From contig NZ_JOAN01000015.1 of NCBI RefSeq assembly GCF_000718555.1, positions 124,001 through 188,000 on the forward strand: a DNA stretch of 64,000 bases, in the 5' to 3' direction. The number at the start of each line of letters is the position of its first letter. Position 1 is the first letter of the stretch. The notes beneath the pieces are model-generated. The model saw nothing but the letters and a program-made list of their open reading frames with translations, was not told where the DNA came from and did not search any database. Position numbers and translations under genes: made by a program. Below, one piece after another: positions 18,955 to 27,514 of the stretch. Origin of the DNA: Micromonospora chokoriensis (lineage in GTDB: Bacteria; Actinomycetota; Actinomycetes; Mycobacteriales; Micromonosporaceae).

Positions 18955-21900
18955 TCACGCCTCCAGATCCGGCAGGGGGATGCTCGGCAGCACTCCGGCC
19001 GCTGCGGCGATCGCGGCGGGCGTCGTGTCGAGGTGGTCCAGCAGGCCTTCGACGTACGAGACGTCGACTCGGACCTTCTGCACTCGCCCGTCCACGTCGC
19101 GCATCACGAATTCACGGAAGCCGAGGCGGGAGGCCGAGTTGGTATCGGCGGCGGACAGCGAGGCGAGTGTGGCCTCGTACCCGTCGTTGACCGGCACGCG
19201 CAGCAGCCGCAGCGCTTCGGAGGCGATCTCGGCGTCTTCGGCGATGCGGCCGACGAAGACTGTGGAGACGAGGTTCTGCACGTCGAGGCCGAGGATGTCG
19301 CGGGGGTTCTGGGAGGCGACCAGCGCGGCCAGGTTCCATTTGCGGGAGTCACGGGCGAGCCGGACCAGGAAGGAACGCCCGGACCGCCAGCCCTCCATGA
19401 AGTGCGCCTCGTCGAGGCCGACGAGTTTGCGGGACGACATCGAACCGCCGTAGCAGCGTCGGACGGCGAGCCGGTGCGCGGTGTGCAGCATCGGCAGGGC
19501 CAGCGCCTCCTCGGCGGACCAGTACTCGCGTTCAATCTTGAGGTCGGGCAACCGTAGCCCGGCCATGGTGATCACGGTGAGTGCCGCGTCGGCACCGAGC
19601 AGCCCTTCCGGCGGTCGGCCGAAGAAGAGCATGGCCAGTGGCATCTCGGCGGTGTCCAGCAGGAGGTTTGCCAACTCCTTGCCGGCGTCGTCGTCGAGCC
19701 GCCCGAGGCAGCTCACCACGTCGTCCAGGGTGGACGTCTCCTCGGCCGGGACCTGGCGGACGGCGTGCCGGAAGAGGGTGGCGGTCGACGCCTCCCTGGC
19801 CACCTGCGGCGGAACGAGCATCATGCAGATGTCCTGGACCAGCATTCGCCGCTCGGCGCGGGCGTTGGAGACCGCGATCTCGAACTCCCGGTCACCGGAG
19901 GCGCCGACGCCGAACTCGGTGCGCAGCGGCGTCGGAATGAGCGAGTAGGGCGCCAGGGTGCCGTGCTCCGAGCCGGTCAGGTTCAACACCCGGGAGTACG
20001 GCCGCAGCTCGGGCATCGCGCAGAGGCGGGCCAGCGGGCCGGACGGGTCGAGCAGGGTCACCTGGACACCTCGCCGGGCGGCCAGGTAGCCCAGGGCACC
20101 GAGCAGGGTCGACTTACCGCCGCCCGGCTCGGCGACGAAGACCGCGAGACCGGAGCGTTCCCGGACCTCCATGGGGAAGTGCAGGTCGAGGAAGACCGGG
20201 CGGCGGCAGGTGCCGGCGGTCCGGCCGATCAGGTCGCCCCGCCGGTCGCCCACGTTCGACGCGGCCTGGGGGAGCGCGGCGGCGAGCAGCGGCACCGGCA
20301 TGCGGCGGACGTAGCCGGTGTTGGCGATCGGTTCGCCGGGAATGAACTCGCGGGCCAGCCAGTCCTGGTTCTTGGGGTGTTGCAGCGAGATGCGCAGCTC
20401 CCGGGAGTAGAGCTGGATGAGCCGACGGGCCCGCTCGAGGCATTCCTCCCTGGTCCGGCCGCCGACGGCGATCCGGTGCCAGCCGTGGGCACGGGCCGAG
20501 TCGACCGGCAGACCGGTGGTCATCTCGTCGCCGATCACCAGGGCGCGCTTGGCGAGACGTTCCAGCTCCGGGGGTGCGTCGATGCCGTGCTCGGCGTAGT
20601 CGAGCTGTTGCGAGCGGATCATCCGCAGCCGGTGTTCGAGATTGCGGAAGGAATCGCCGGAGCCGAGGATGTCCACACGGGTGGAGATCTCCATCGGCCA
20701 GGGCAGTCGCTCGTGGAAATGCAGCCAGGGCTCGTGCCGTTCCGGGATCTCCAGCGGCTCCATCCGGCCGACCGCGAGCACGGCCACGTGCCGTTCCTCG
20801 CCGGTCATCCGGTTGACCAGTTTGACCGTCGAGCCGTACGGGGTGCGGTAGCGCTCGACCTGCTCGGTCATGGCGAGCAGGTCCCCGCGTTCCCAGCGCC
20901 CGTCGGTGACGGGGGAGAGGGTGCTCGGCGGTGACATGCACAGCGCCACCGAGCGGTAGAGCAGCCACTCCAGCTCCTGGGCGGTGACCCGCCGGCCGCG
21001 CATGCCGAACGCGCCGAGCACCTCGTCGAACTGTTCCACGGTGCGGCCCAGCTTGCGGCGTTCGCCGTCGGCGGTGCCCCGGCCGAAGGTGCGCAGCAGC
21101 CGCTCGGTGAGCGAGTCGCCAAGGGAACGGCGGGCGAAGGTGACACCGAGGTAGGTCTGCCCCTCGGCGTGGTTGACCGCCATCAGGTGCCGTTGGGCCG
21201 CGACCAGGTGATCGGCCCAGCCGGTGGTGCCGGGTACGTCGGGTAGCGGCGCCGAGGTGTGCGTGTCGATCGTGCGCGCCCACTCGTCGGCGGGGAACGG
21301 CCGGGTGGTGCGGCGTAGGTGCAGTCGGAAGCCGGCCAGGCCGGCGTACTGCTCGGAGATCGCCGACAGCAGCGCCTCGCGTTCGGCGTCCGGCCGGAAC
21401 GCCCAGCGGACCTCGGGCAGCCAATACCAGGCGGTGACGGTGTTCGGAGTGAAGGTCAGGTGGCCGGCGATCTCGGTGATGGCCAACTCGACCGACGGGT
21501 CCCGATCTCCAAATTTGATCTTTGGAGCGCGTACCCGGGTCGGTTTGATCGGTCGGTCCGCGGCGCGTTGTCGGGGTGGAGCGACCTCTTTCCCGATGGG
21601 CTCCGTGCCGGCGCCCTTGGGTCGATCCGGGGCGGTGGCCCGGCGCGCCGTGCGTTCCAGAGCCGGCCGATCCGCGGCAGCGATGCTGGCCGGCTGCTTC
21701 GCCGAGGCTGGGGGCCGGGCCGCTTGCGCCGCTGGCCGGGCCGGCGGCGTGGCCGTGGGTCGGCTGGCCGACCGACCAGCGGGACCGGTGACCGCCGACG
21801 GTGACCCACGGCCGCTGGGCCGGTCGAGCTCGTCCGGTGGACTGTGCATCGGCCGTCGGTCGCCGGCTTGCTGCGGCACCCGGGACTCGCTGGCTGGCTG

Positions 21901-22356
21901 ACCGCCGCCGTGCCGTGGCTCGACCGGCCGGCTACCGCTGCCGGGCTGGTCGGCGGGCGTCCACGGTGGCTCGAGCTCAGGAGTCGCCCGAGCTGGTGCC
22001 GGGCTGGCGGCGGGCGGCGGCTGATGCGGGATCGCCGGCTGCTCCCGGGTGCTCGGCCCGGCTGTGACGGCTCGCGCCGAGCCGGGCCGTGCCCCGCCGA
22101 AGAGGTCCAGGAAGGGGGAGTCGATGTCGGCGTTCTCACCCGCCGACACCGCGGTGGGCTCGGCGGGTGGCGTCCGGCGGGGAACCGGCCGGGGCGCCTG
22201 GAACACGCCGACGGCGCCGTGACCGGGCGAGGTCACCAGCGCAGGGTCGAGCGCCACTTCGTCCTCGGCCTCGGTGTAGTCGAACGAGTGCGCACGGTGA
22301 CCTGCCGGCGCGGCCGGGCGGCCGGCCGGGGAACCCGGCGTGGAGGAGCGACTCAT
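18955..22356 (-). CDS. VirB4-family secretion ATPase with long disordered N-terminus
   Basis: 1133 aa. Residues 1 to about 280 are Pro/Ala/Arg-rich and look disordered; the rest is VirB4-like. Walker A is PGGGKST, with its lysine at 748, and Walker B is RKLVGLDEAHFM; VASQNPRDIL resembles the sensor strand. VirB4 ATPases power substrate transfer and pilus or channel assembly at the inner membrane face. The extension is much longer than in typical VirB4. It follows the PrgI-like gene by 70 bp. Confidence 0.85.
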   Translation of the reverse strand: MSRSSTPGSPAGRPAAPAGHRAHSFDYTEAEDEVALDPALVTSPGHGAVGVFQAPRPVPRRTPPAEPTAVSAGENADIDSPFLDLFGGARPGSARAVTAGPSTREQPAIPHQPPPAASPAPARATPELEPPWTPADQPGSGSRPVEPRHGGGQPASESRVPQQAGDRRPMHSPPDELDRPSGRGSPSAVTGPAGRSASRPTATPPARPAAQAARPPASAKQPASIAAADRPALERTARRATAPDRPKGAGTEPIGKEVAPPRQRAADRPIKPTRVRAPKIKFGDRDPSVELAITEIAGHLTFTPNTVTAWYWLPEVRWAFRPDAEREALLSAISEQYAGLAGFRLHLRRTTRPFPADEWARTIDTHTSAPLPDVPGTTGWADHLVAAQRHLMAVNHAEGQTYLGVTFARRSLGDSLTERLLRTFGRGTADGERRKLGRTVEQFDEVLGAFGMRGRRVTAQELEWLLYRSVALCMSPPSTLSPVTDGRWERGDLLAMTEQVERYRTPYGSTVKLVNRMTGEERHVAVLAVGRMEPLEIPERHEPWLHFHERLPWPMEISTRVDILGSGDSFRNLEHRLRMIRSQQLDYAEHGIDAPPELERLAKRALVIGDEMTTGLPVDSARAHGWHRIAVGGRTREECLERARRLIQLYSRELRISLQHPKNQDWLAREFIPGEPIANTGYVRRMPVPLLAAALPQAASNVGDRRGDLIGRTAGTCRRPVFLDLHFPMEVRERSGLAVFVAEPGGGKSTLLGALGYLAARRGVQVTLLDPSGPLARLCAMPELRPYSRVLNLTGSEHGTLAPYSLIPTPLRTEFGVGASGDREFEIAVSNARAERRMLVQDICMMLVPPQVAREASTATLFRHAVRQVPAEETSTLDDVVSCLGRLDDDAGKELANLLLDTAEMPLAMLFFGRPPEGLLGADAALTVITMAGLRLPDLKIEREYWSAEEALALPMLHTAHRLAVRRCYGGSMSSRKLVGLDEAHFMEGWRSGRSFLVRLARDSRKWNLAALVASQNPRDILGLDVQNLVSTVFVGRIAEDAEIASEALRLLRVPVNDGYEATLASLSAADTNSASRLGFREFVMRDVDGRVQKVRVDVSYVEGLLDHLDTTPAAIAAAAGVLPSIPLPDLEA

Positions 22357-22426
22357 GCGTCCGCCTTAGCGACTGTCGGCAGACCCTTGCCCGCGTCCTG
22401 CGACGGACCATTCGACGTACGCCCGG

Positions 22427-22789
22427 TCATGCCAGCTCCTCCCGAATCCTGATCCGGCTGCCGACCAGGCGCGGATCGCGCTGCTCGACCGCCGGCTCCC
22501 GGGTGCGTCGCCAGTCGGTAAGCGCGGTGCGGATGACCACCCGCGCCGGCCGATCGGGGTCGACGTGCCGGAAGATGAACGACGTGGTCACGATGGCGAG
22601 CGCGATCTCCCAGGCTGGAAAGAGCTCGACCGTCAACGTGAACAGCCAGTGGATGAACATGTAGAGGGGGACCAGCAGGATGAAGAGCCCGTACTGGGCG
22701 TAGGGCAGGTGGACCGGAAGGGTGTAGCCGGGCGGCCCGAGGTAGACCAGGCGGGCCCGGTAGATGTCGTCGTCGGTGCGTAGCCGCAT
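22427..22789 (-). CDS. PrgI/VirB3-like membrane protein
   Basis: 120 aa with two adjacent hydrophobic segments (about 28-47 and 53-72) flanked by charged ends. PrgI/VirB3 proteins have this layout and nearly always precede virB4, as here. They probably help dock VirB4 to the membrane channel. The start lies 13 bp after the preceding gene; there is no strong ribosome site, so coupling is likely. Confidence 0.75.
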   Translation of the reverse strand: MRLRTDDDIYRARLVYLGPPGYTLPVHLPYAQYGLFILLVPLYMFIHWLFTLTVELFPAWEIALAIVTTSFIFRHVDPDRPARVVIRTALTDWRRTREPAVEQRDPRLVGSRIRIREELA

Positions 22790-22802
22790 CTGGTGAACGC
22801 GC

Positions 22803-23117
22803 CTATTCGAAGATCAGGTCGATCAGGTAATCGCCGACGAAGAAGAGTGTTGCCGCGCCGGCGATGAAGGCCAGCCCGACGATGGCGATCGCGGAGCTGG
22901 TCAGCACCTTGGAGATCTCGCCTCGGCTGGCGCGACCGATGAAGATGACGCCCAGGACGGCGAGCAGGATCGGCGCGATCTTGCTGGCGAAGAAGGTGAC
23001 GACACTGTTGGTGTCGATCCCCTTCGGTGCCGGCTCCGCGAGTGGAGCCGACGCCAGGGTGGAGAGCGCGTGGGCGACGCCGGACGACGCCGTCTCCATG
23101 AGCTCGAAGGCGATCAC
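22803..23117 (-). CDS. small two-segment membrane protein, VirB2/TrbC-like (first gene of operon)
   Basis: 104 aa: a short amphipathic start, then hydrophobic stretches at about 42-61 and 71-98. Two membrane segments in a small protein at the head of a virB3-virB4 operon fit VirB2/TrbC pilin-like subunits, but no long signal peptide is present, so it may be a channel accessory. GTG 23117 follows GGGAGG by five bases. Confidence 0.65.
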   Translation of the reverse strand: MIAFELMETASSGVAHALSTLASAPLAEPAPKGIDTNSVVTFFASKIAPILLAVLGVIFIGRASRGEISKVLTSSAIAIVGLAFIAGAATLFFVGDYLIDLIFE

Positions 23118-23473
23118 TGGAACCTCCCCATAGCGCGGCCGGCGGTGCCGCGGCGGTGCAATAGGCAAGCCTGGCGGGAAAAGTGCTCCACAGGGCATGG
23201 CGTTCTTGACCCTGTGTTCGTTACTCACCACGGAGGGTGGCGAGGTTTGGGCGGTTTTCCCCCGCTTCGGCCCTCCCTCCAAGCTTCGCCATCTCTATGC
23301 TGGCCAATTCCAAAGCGTACGGGCCGCCCCGGATTGCGACAAGCCGCGAAGGGGCTGCCCGATGCTGCTCGGATGTCCGATCGTACACCTGTTCTAAGTG
23401 GCACGTCAGGGGTGCTGGTGCGGGGCCGACCCGGGTCGGTGGGCACCGCTGCCGCGACCGGTACCGTCTAGTC
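23118..23473. other. divergent promoter region between the secretion operon and folP
   Basis: 356 bp with no supported gene. It must carry the minus-strand promoter of the seven-gene operon; no clear -35/-10 pair was found for it. The folP box is at its right end. The stretch around 23200-23330 is less GC-rich than its surroundings. Confidence 0.6.
23462..23473 (+). promoter_or_regulatory. leaderless -10 box for folP
   Basis: TACCGT (23462-23467) is exactly six bases before the folP GTG. It restarts the folate operon after the insert. Confidence 0.55.
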
Positions 23474-24370
23474 GTGACCGATCTGGTGCGGGCTTCGGGC
23501 CCGGTGGTGATGGGCGTTCTCAACGTCACACCGGACTCCTTCTCCGACGGCGGACGGTACGCCGACCTGGATGCTGCCGTCGGACACGGCGTCCGTCTGC
23601 GCGATGCCGGTGCGCACCTCATCGACATCGGCGGCGAGTCGACCCGCCCGGGCGCCGAGCGGATCGACGCCGCGACCGAGGCCGACCGGGTGTTGCCGGT
23701 CATCCGCGAGCTGACCGCCGCCGGCGTGCTGGTCAGCGTCGACACCAGTCGCGCGCGGGTGGCGGAGGCCGCCCTGGCCGCTGGCGCGGCGGTGGTCAAC
23801 GACGTCTCGGGCGGGCTGGCCGACCCGGACATGGCCCGCGTGGTCCGCGACGCGCACTGCCCCTGGGTGCTGATGCACTGGCGTGGCCACTCCCGCGAGA
23901 TGCGCGAGCTGGCCACCTACACCGACGTGGTGGCCGAGGTCCGGGCCGAGTTGGCGGAACGGATCGACGCGGCGCTGGCCGTCGGCGTGGCCGCCGATCG
24001 CCTCATCGTCGACCCCGGGCTCGGCTTCGCCAAGACGGCCGCGCACAACTGGGAGCTCAGCGCCCGCCTGCCGGAGCTGCTGGATCTCGGCTACCCACTG
24101 CTCTTCGGGGCGAGCCGTAAGTCGTACCTCGGCGGGTTGCTCACCGCCCCGGACGGCACGCCGCGGCCGACCGCCCAGCGGGAGGCGGCAACCGTGGCCA
24201 CCAGCGTGCTGGCGGTCGCCGCGGGCGCCTGGGGCGTACGCGTGCACGACGTGCGGGCCACCGCTGACGCGCTCGCCGTCTGGGCCGCGACCGGGCGCCC
24301 CCGCCTGGCCGTGCCCTCGCACGAGAAGAAGCCAGCACAACACGACCACGAGCACGAGGTACGGCCATGA
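23474..24370 (+). CDS. folP: dihydropteroate synthase
   Basis: Condenses hydroxymethyl-dihydropterin pyrophosphate with p-aminobenzoate; the sulfonamide target. 298 aa with NVTPDSFSDGG at residues 17-27, DIGGESTRPG, and GASRKS near the end. It starts a tight operon: its stop overlaps the folB ATG as ATGA. The frame extends 237 bp upstream, but the -10 box and family N-terminus favour GTG 23474. The tail after residue 280 is His/Glu-rich. Confidence 0.95.
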   Translation: MTDLVRASGPVVMGVLNVTPDSFSDGGRYADLDAAVGHGVRLRDAGAHLIDIGGESTRPGAERIDAATEADRVLPVIRELTAAGVLVSVDTSRARVAEAALAAGAAVVNDVSGGLADPDMARVVRDAHCPWVLMHWRGHSREMRELATYTDVVAEVRAELAERIDAALAVGVAADRLIVDPGLGFAKTAAHNWELSARLPELLDLGYPLLFGASRKSYLGGLLTAPDGTPRPTAQREAATVATSVLAVAAGAWGVRVHDVRATADALAVWAATGRPRLAVPSHEKKPAQHDHEHEVRP

Positions 24371-24735
24371 CGACGGACCGGATCCACCTGACCGGCCTGC
24401 GGGCGCGCGGCCGGCACGGGGTGTACGACTTCGAACGCGTACAGGGGCAGGACTTCGTGGTCGACGCCGTCCTGGAGTTGGACCTCGCCCCGGCCGCGGC
24501 CAGCGATGACGTCACCGACACGGTGCACTACGGCGAGTTGGCCGAACGCCTGGTCGCGGTGGTGACCGGCGAGCCGGTCAACCTGATCGAGACCCTCGCC
24601 GACCGACTCCTCGCGGTCTGCCTGGCCGACGAGCGGGTCGACACCGCCACGATCACCGTGCACAAGCCGGAGGCGCCGGTGCCGCACACCTTCACCGACG
24701 TGGCTGTCACCATGACCCGGACGCGTGCCCGGTGA
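24367..24735 (+). CDS. folB: dihydroneopterin aldolase
   Basis: Cleaves dihydroneopterin to hydroxymethyl-dihydropterin and glycolaldehyde. 122 aa, the usual length, beginning with LTGLRARGRHGVYDFERVQGQ and ending HTFTDVAVTMTR as in FolB. It overlaps folP by four bases at the 5' end and folK by four at the 3' end, so all three are translationally coupled. Confidence 0.94.
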   Translation: MTTDRIHLTGLRARGRHGVYDFERVQGQDFVVDAVLELDLAPAAASDDVTDTVHYGELAERLVAVVTGEPVNLIETLADRLLAVCLADERVDTATITVHKPEAPVPHTFTDVAVTMTRTRAR

Positions 24736-25259
24736 CCCGGGCCGTCCTGTCGCTCGGCAGTAACCTGGGCGACCGTCTGGAGCACCTGCGTACGGCCGTC
24801 GCCACGCTCGGCGACGCGGTGCTCGTGCTCTCCGGGGTGTACGAGACTCCACCGTGGGGCGACGCGGACCAGCCCGCGTACCTGAACGCGGTGGTGCTCG
24901 CCCAGGACGACAGCGCGACCCCCCGCGACTGGCTGGAGCGGGCTCGTGACGCGGAGCGCGCGGCCGGTCGGGTCCGTGACCCGCAGCGGCGGTTCGGGCC
25001 GCGCACCCTCGACGTGGACGTGATCGCGGTCTGGGGTGACGACGACGAGCCGGTGCTCAGCGACGAGGAGGAGCTGACCCTGCCGCACCCCCGAGCGCAC
25101 CTGCGTGCCTTTGTGCTGCGTCCGTGGATCGACATCCAGCCGTACGGTCAGCTGCCCGGCCACGGCTGGCTGACCGACCTGCTGACCACCGGCCCCGCGG
25201 CGGACGAGGCGTTGGAACTGCGTCCCCGGCCGGACTTGGCGTTAGAGTCGACGGCATGA
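24732..25259 (+). CDS. folK: 2-amino-4-hydroxy-6-hydroxymethyldihydropteridine pyrophosphokinase
   Basis: Transfers pyrophosphate from ATP to hydroxymethyl-dihydropterin, giving the FolP substrate. 175 aa with LSLGSNLGDR at the N-terminus, YETPPWG, and FGPRTLDVDVI, the metal- and pterin-binding signature. The GTG overlaps the folB stop (GTGA). Its own stop overlaps an ATG that opens an eight-codon frame before the next gene. Confidence 0.94.
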   Translation: MTRAVLSLGSNLGDRLEHLRTAVATLGDAVLVLSGVYETPPWGDADQPAYLNAVVLAQDDSATPRDWLERARDAERAAGRVRDPQRRFGPRTLDVDVIAVWGDDDEPVLSDEEELTLPHPRAHLRAFVLRPWIDIQPYGQLPGHGWLTDLLTTGPAADEALELRPRPDLALESTA

Positions 25260-25282
25260 CCGAGCGGAACCGGCCGGCATGA
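25256..25282 (+). other. eight-codon mini-cistron bridging folK and the DUF3180 gene
   Basis: ATG 25256 overlaps the folK stop as ATGA, encodes MTERNRPA, and its own stop overlaps the ATG of the DUF3180 gene (25279), again as ATGA. TTAGAGT lies just upstream, so it could also be read from a leaderless transcript. It may relay ribosomes between the two genes. Confidence 0.35.
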
Positions 25283-25818
25283 CGCAGGCGAAGCCCCCAC
25301 CCTCGGGCGGGTCGGGCCCGGATCGGTCCCGGATGGGCCCCACCCGGATCTCGACCCTGTTCGTGGCCGGCCTGGCCGCGGCGGCGGTGGCCTGGTTGCT
25401 GATCAGCACCCTCTACTACAGCGGCATTCCTCGGCTGCCCTGGCTGCCGGTGGTGACGCTGGCCGGGCTCGCCGTGCTGGAGGCGTACGCCGCGATCAAC
25501 ACCCGGAGCCGGATCGAGCGCAAGCCCGGCCGGGAGCCGGTCAACCCGCTGATGGTTGCCCGCTTCGTGGTGCTGGCCAAGGCGTCGGCACTGGCTGCGG
25601 CGATCTTCGCGGGCTTCTACGCGGGGCTCACCGGCTGGCTCTTCGTGGAGACGACCCGCGCTGCCCTGGACGATCGACCGGCCGCCGGCGGTGGTCTGCT
25701 CGCCTCGCTGGCCCTGGTCGGCGCCGCGCTCTGGCTGGAACGCTCCTGCCGCGTGCCGGAGCGCCCGGACGACGAGCGCGAGCAGGACCCACGGGACAGC
25801 CGCCCCGGCCAGCGCTGA
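25279..25818 (+). CDS. DUF3180 membrane protein
   Basis: 179 aa with about four hydrophobic segments (near 28-48, 54-74, 96-118, 136-155) and a charged tail. The folK-DUF3180 order is widespread in actinobacteria; function unknown, inner membrane. Coupled to folK through overlapping stops and starts. Confidence 0.8.
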   Translation: MTQAKPPPSGGSGPDRSRMGPTRISTLFVAGLAAAAVAWLLISTLYYSGIPRLPWLPVVTLAGLAVLEAYAAINTRSRIERKPGREPVNPLMVARFVVLAKASALAAAIFAGFYAGLTGWLFVETTRAALDDRPAAGGGLLASLALVGAALWLERSCRVPERPDDEREQDPRDSRPGQR

Positions 25819-25937
25819 GCAGGGGGTTACGCCCGGCTGCGGGCGCGGGTACGGTGCCTGCGATCGGAGAGCAAGGGCCGCCCAGGGTTCGTCCGAGCGC
25901 CGGACTGGGGGCGGTCGGCCACTGGGGAGGCGGCGTC

Positions 25938-27152
25938 ATGGGGTACGAAGAAGCGGGCCGGGAGCGGTCGGCCGAACCCTCGTCGGGGGTGTCGTCCGCC
26001 GTGCTGGAGAACGTCTTCGACGACCCCACCCACGGTGAGCCCGGCCGGGACCGGATCGGCGTACATCTGGGGTGGGAGCTGCTGCTGCTGGCCGGTCTTG
26101 CCGCTGTGGGCTGGCTGCTCTGGCAGGAGGACTCGGCCGCCGTGCGCGGCGACAACCTGCGCACCCTGCTGGTCGACGCGGTCGGGCTGGGGTTGCTCGC
26201 GCTGGCCGCCGGACTGAGCCTGCGCACGGCCGCACCAAACCTGGCCATCGGCCCGATCGCGGTCGCGTCCGCCCTGCACTACGCCGAGCAGGGTGACCGG
26301 GGTCTGCCGGAGTCGATCGGGATGGCCGTGGCGGTCGCCGCGGCGGGCGGGCTCGTGCTGGCGCTGGCCGTGGTGGTGCTGCACGTGCCGGGCTGGGCCG
26401 CCAGCCTGGCCGGCGCGGCCGCAGTGGTGGTGTACATCGAACGCCGGTCGGCGCCCGTGCTGGTGCAGAGCGACTACGACCCCGGGCGCAGCGCCGGCTA
26501 TCTCTTCGCCGGATTCGCCGCGGTGGCCGTCCTCGGCGGGCTGTTCGGCGCTATCCGGGCGATCCGTCGTCTGGTCGGCCGGTACCGACCGATCGGAGAC
26601 CCGGCCCGTCGGCGCGGCGCGGTGGCGGCCGTGGTGACCGCTGTCGCGCTTGTCTTCTCCACGGTGCTGGCCGCTCTCGCCGGTGTGCTGCTCGCCGCGA
26701 ACGACCCCGGGCCGGTGGCGCCCACCTCGGGGCTGGACTGGACGGTGCTGGCGGTCGGCGTGGCCCTGCTCGCCGGCACCAGCGCGTACGGTCGCCGGGG
26801 TGGTGTGTTCGGCACGGTGCTGGCGGTCAGCCTGGTCGCGGTCTTCCAGGTGTACGCGCCGGAGCGCGGCTGGACGCTGAGCAACTGGGTGGTCGGCGGG
26901 GTCGCGCTCGCTGTCGGGCTGCTGGTCACCAGGCTGGTCGAGACGTTCGGTCGGCCCCGACCGGGCAGCACCGACAAGCCCGAGCCCCTCGGCGACGGCA
27001 CGATCAGCTCGGGTTGGACGGTGCCGCAGCCGCAGTCGGCCGACAACTGGCCTCCCACGCTGCCGACCCAGGCCGCGCCGCAGTCGGTCGACCCGTGGCG
27101 GGACCCGCGTTGGGAGGACAGCCCGCGTCGGTGGGACACCGACGAGCGGTGA
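25938..27152 (+). CDS. polytopic membrane protein resembling ABC sugar-type permeases
   Basis: 404 aa with roughly eight to ten hydrophobic segments. NLAIGPIAVASALHYAEQG resembles the RbsC-type permease segment NLSVG...ALSA, so an importer-permease origin is possible, but no ATPase or binding protein is adjacent. The C-terminal 70 residues are Pro/Trp-rich and cytoplasmic. ATG 25938 follows GGGGAGG by seven bases; the frame to 25854 is not used. Confidence 0.65.
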   Translation: MGYEEAGRERSAEPSSGVSSAVLENVFDDPTHGEPGRDRIGVHLGWELLLLAGLAAVGWLLWQEDSAAVRGDNLRTLLVDAVGLGLLALAAGLSLRTAAPNLAIGPIAVASALHYAEQGDRGLPESIGMAVAVAAAGGLVLALAVVVLHVPGWAASLAGAAAVVVYIERRSAPVLVQSDYDPGRSAGYLFAGFAAVAVLGGLFGAIRAIRRLVGRYRPIGDPARRRGAVAAVVTAVALVFSTVLAALAGVLLAANDPGPVAPTSGLDWTVLAVGVALLAGTSAYGRRGGVFGTVLAVSLVAVFQVYAPERGWTLSNWVVGGVALAVGLLVTRLVETFGRPRPGSTDKPEPLGDGTISSGWTVPQPQSADNWPPTLPTQAAPQSVDPWRDPRWEDSPRRWDTDER

Positions 27153-27192
27153 GCCACATCGCGTCCGCCGAGCCGGAGCTGATCTCGACCGT

Positions 27193-27205
27193 TAGGCTCG
27201 GCGGC
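27193..27205 (+). promoter_or_regulatory. leaderless -10 box
   Basis: TAGGCT (27193-27198) is seven bases before ATG 27206. Confidence 0.5.
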
Positions 27206-27514
27206 ATGACCGACACACCTGCCGCCGCCCCGGGCGGAACCTCGTTCGCCGAGCTTGACGCGCTGTCCACCGAGGAGCTGCGGGAGCGGGCGTTCGCCCT
27301 TGCCCGGGAGCGTCGGGACGTGAAGTTCTACTGGTCGGTGCTGCGCCACCTGCCGAACGCGGACGAGGCCACCGTGCTGGACGGCGCTCCCAACTCGATC
27401 GGCCCGACGATCGACGAGGCGAACGCGCTGTGGCGGGAGCTGACCGGTCACGGCTACGAGGAGTCGGCGCCGCTGCTGCGGGCCGCCTTCATCGACTACC
27501 TGTTGAAGCACTGA
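27206..27514 (+). CDS. small acidic helical protein, unknown
   Basis: 102 aa, soluble, rich in Glu, Ala, Leu and Arg, mostly helical by eye (STEELRERAFALARERRDVK). No motif recognised. Probably leaderless. The following membrane gene begins at or inside its 3' end. Confidence 0.65.
   Translation: MTDTPAAAPGGTSFAELDALSTEELRERAFALARERRDVKFYWSVLRHLPNADEATVLDGAPNSIGPTIDEANALWRELTGHGYEESAPLLRAAFIDYLLKH

Noticed and set aside
10595..23117. A complete integrative conjugative element
   Set aside because: No integrase, relaxase, coupling protein, tRNA target or flanking direct repeats seen; kept only as a secretion-like operon.
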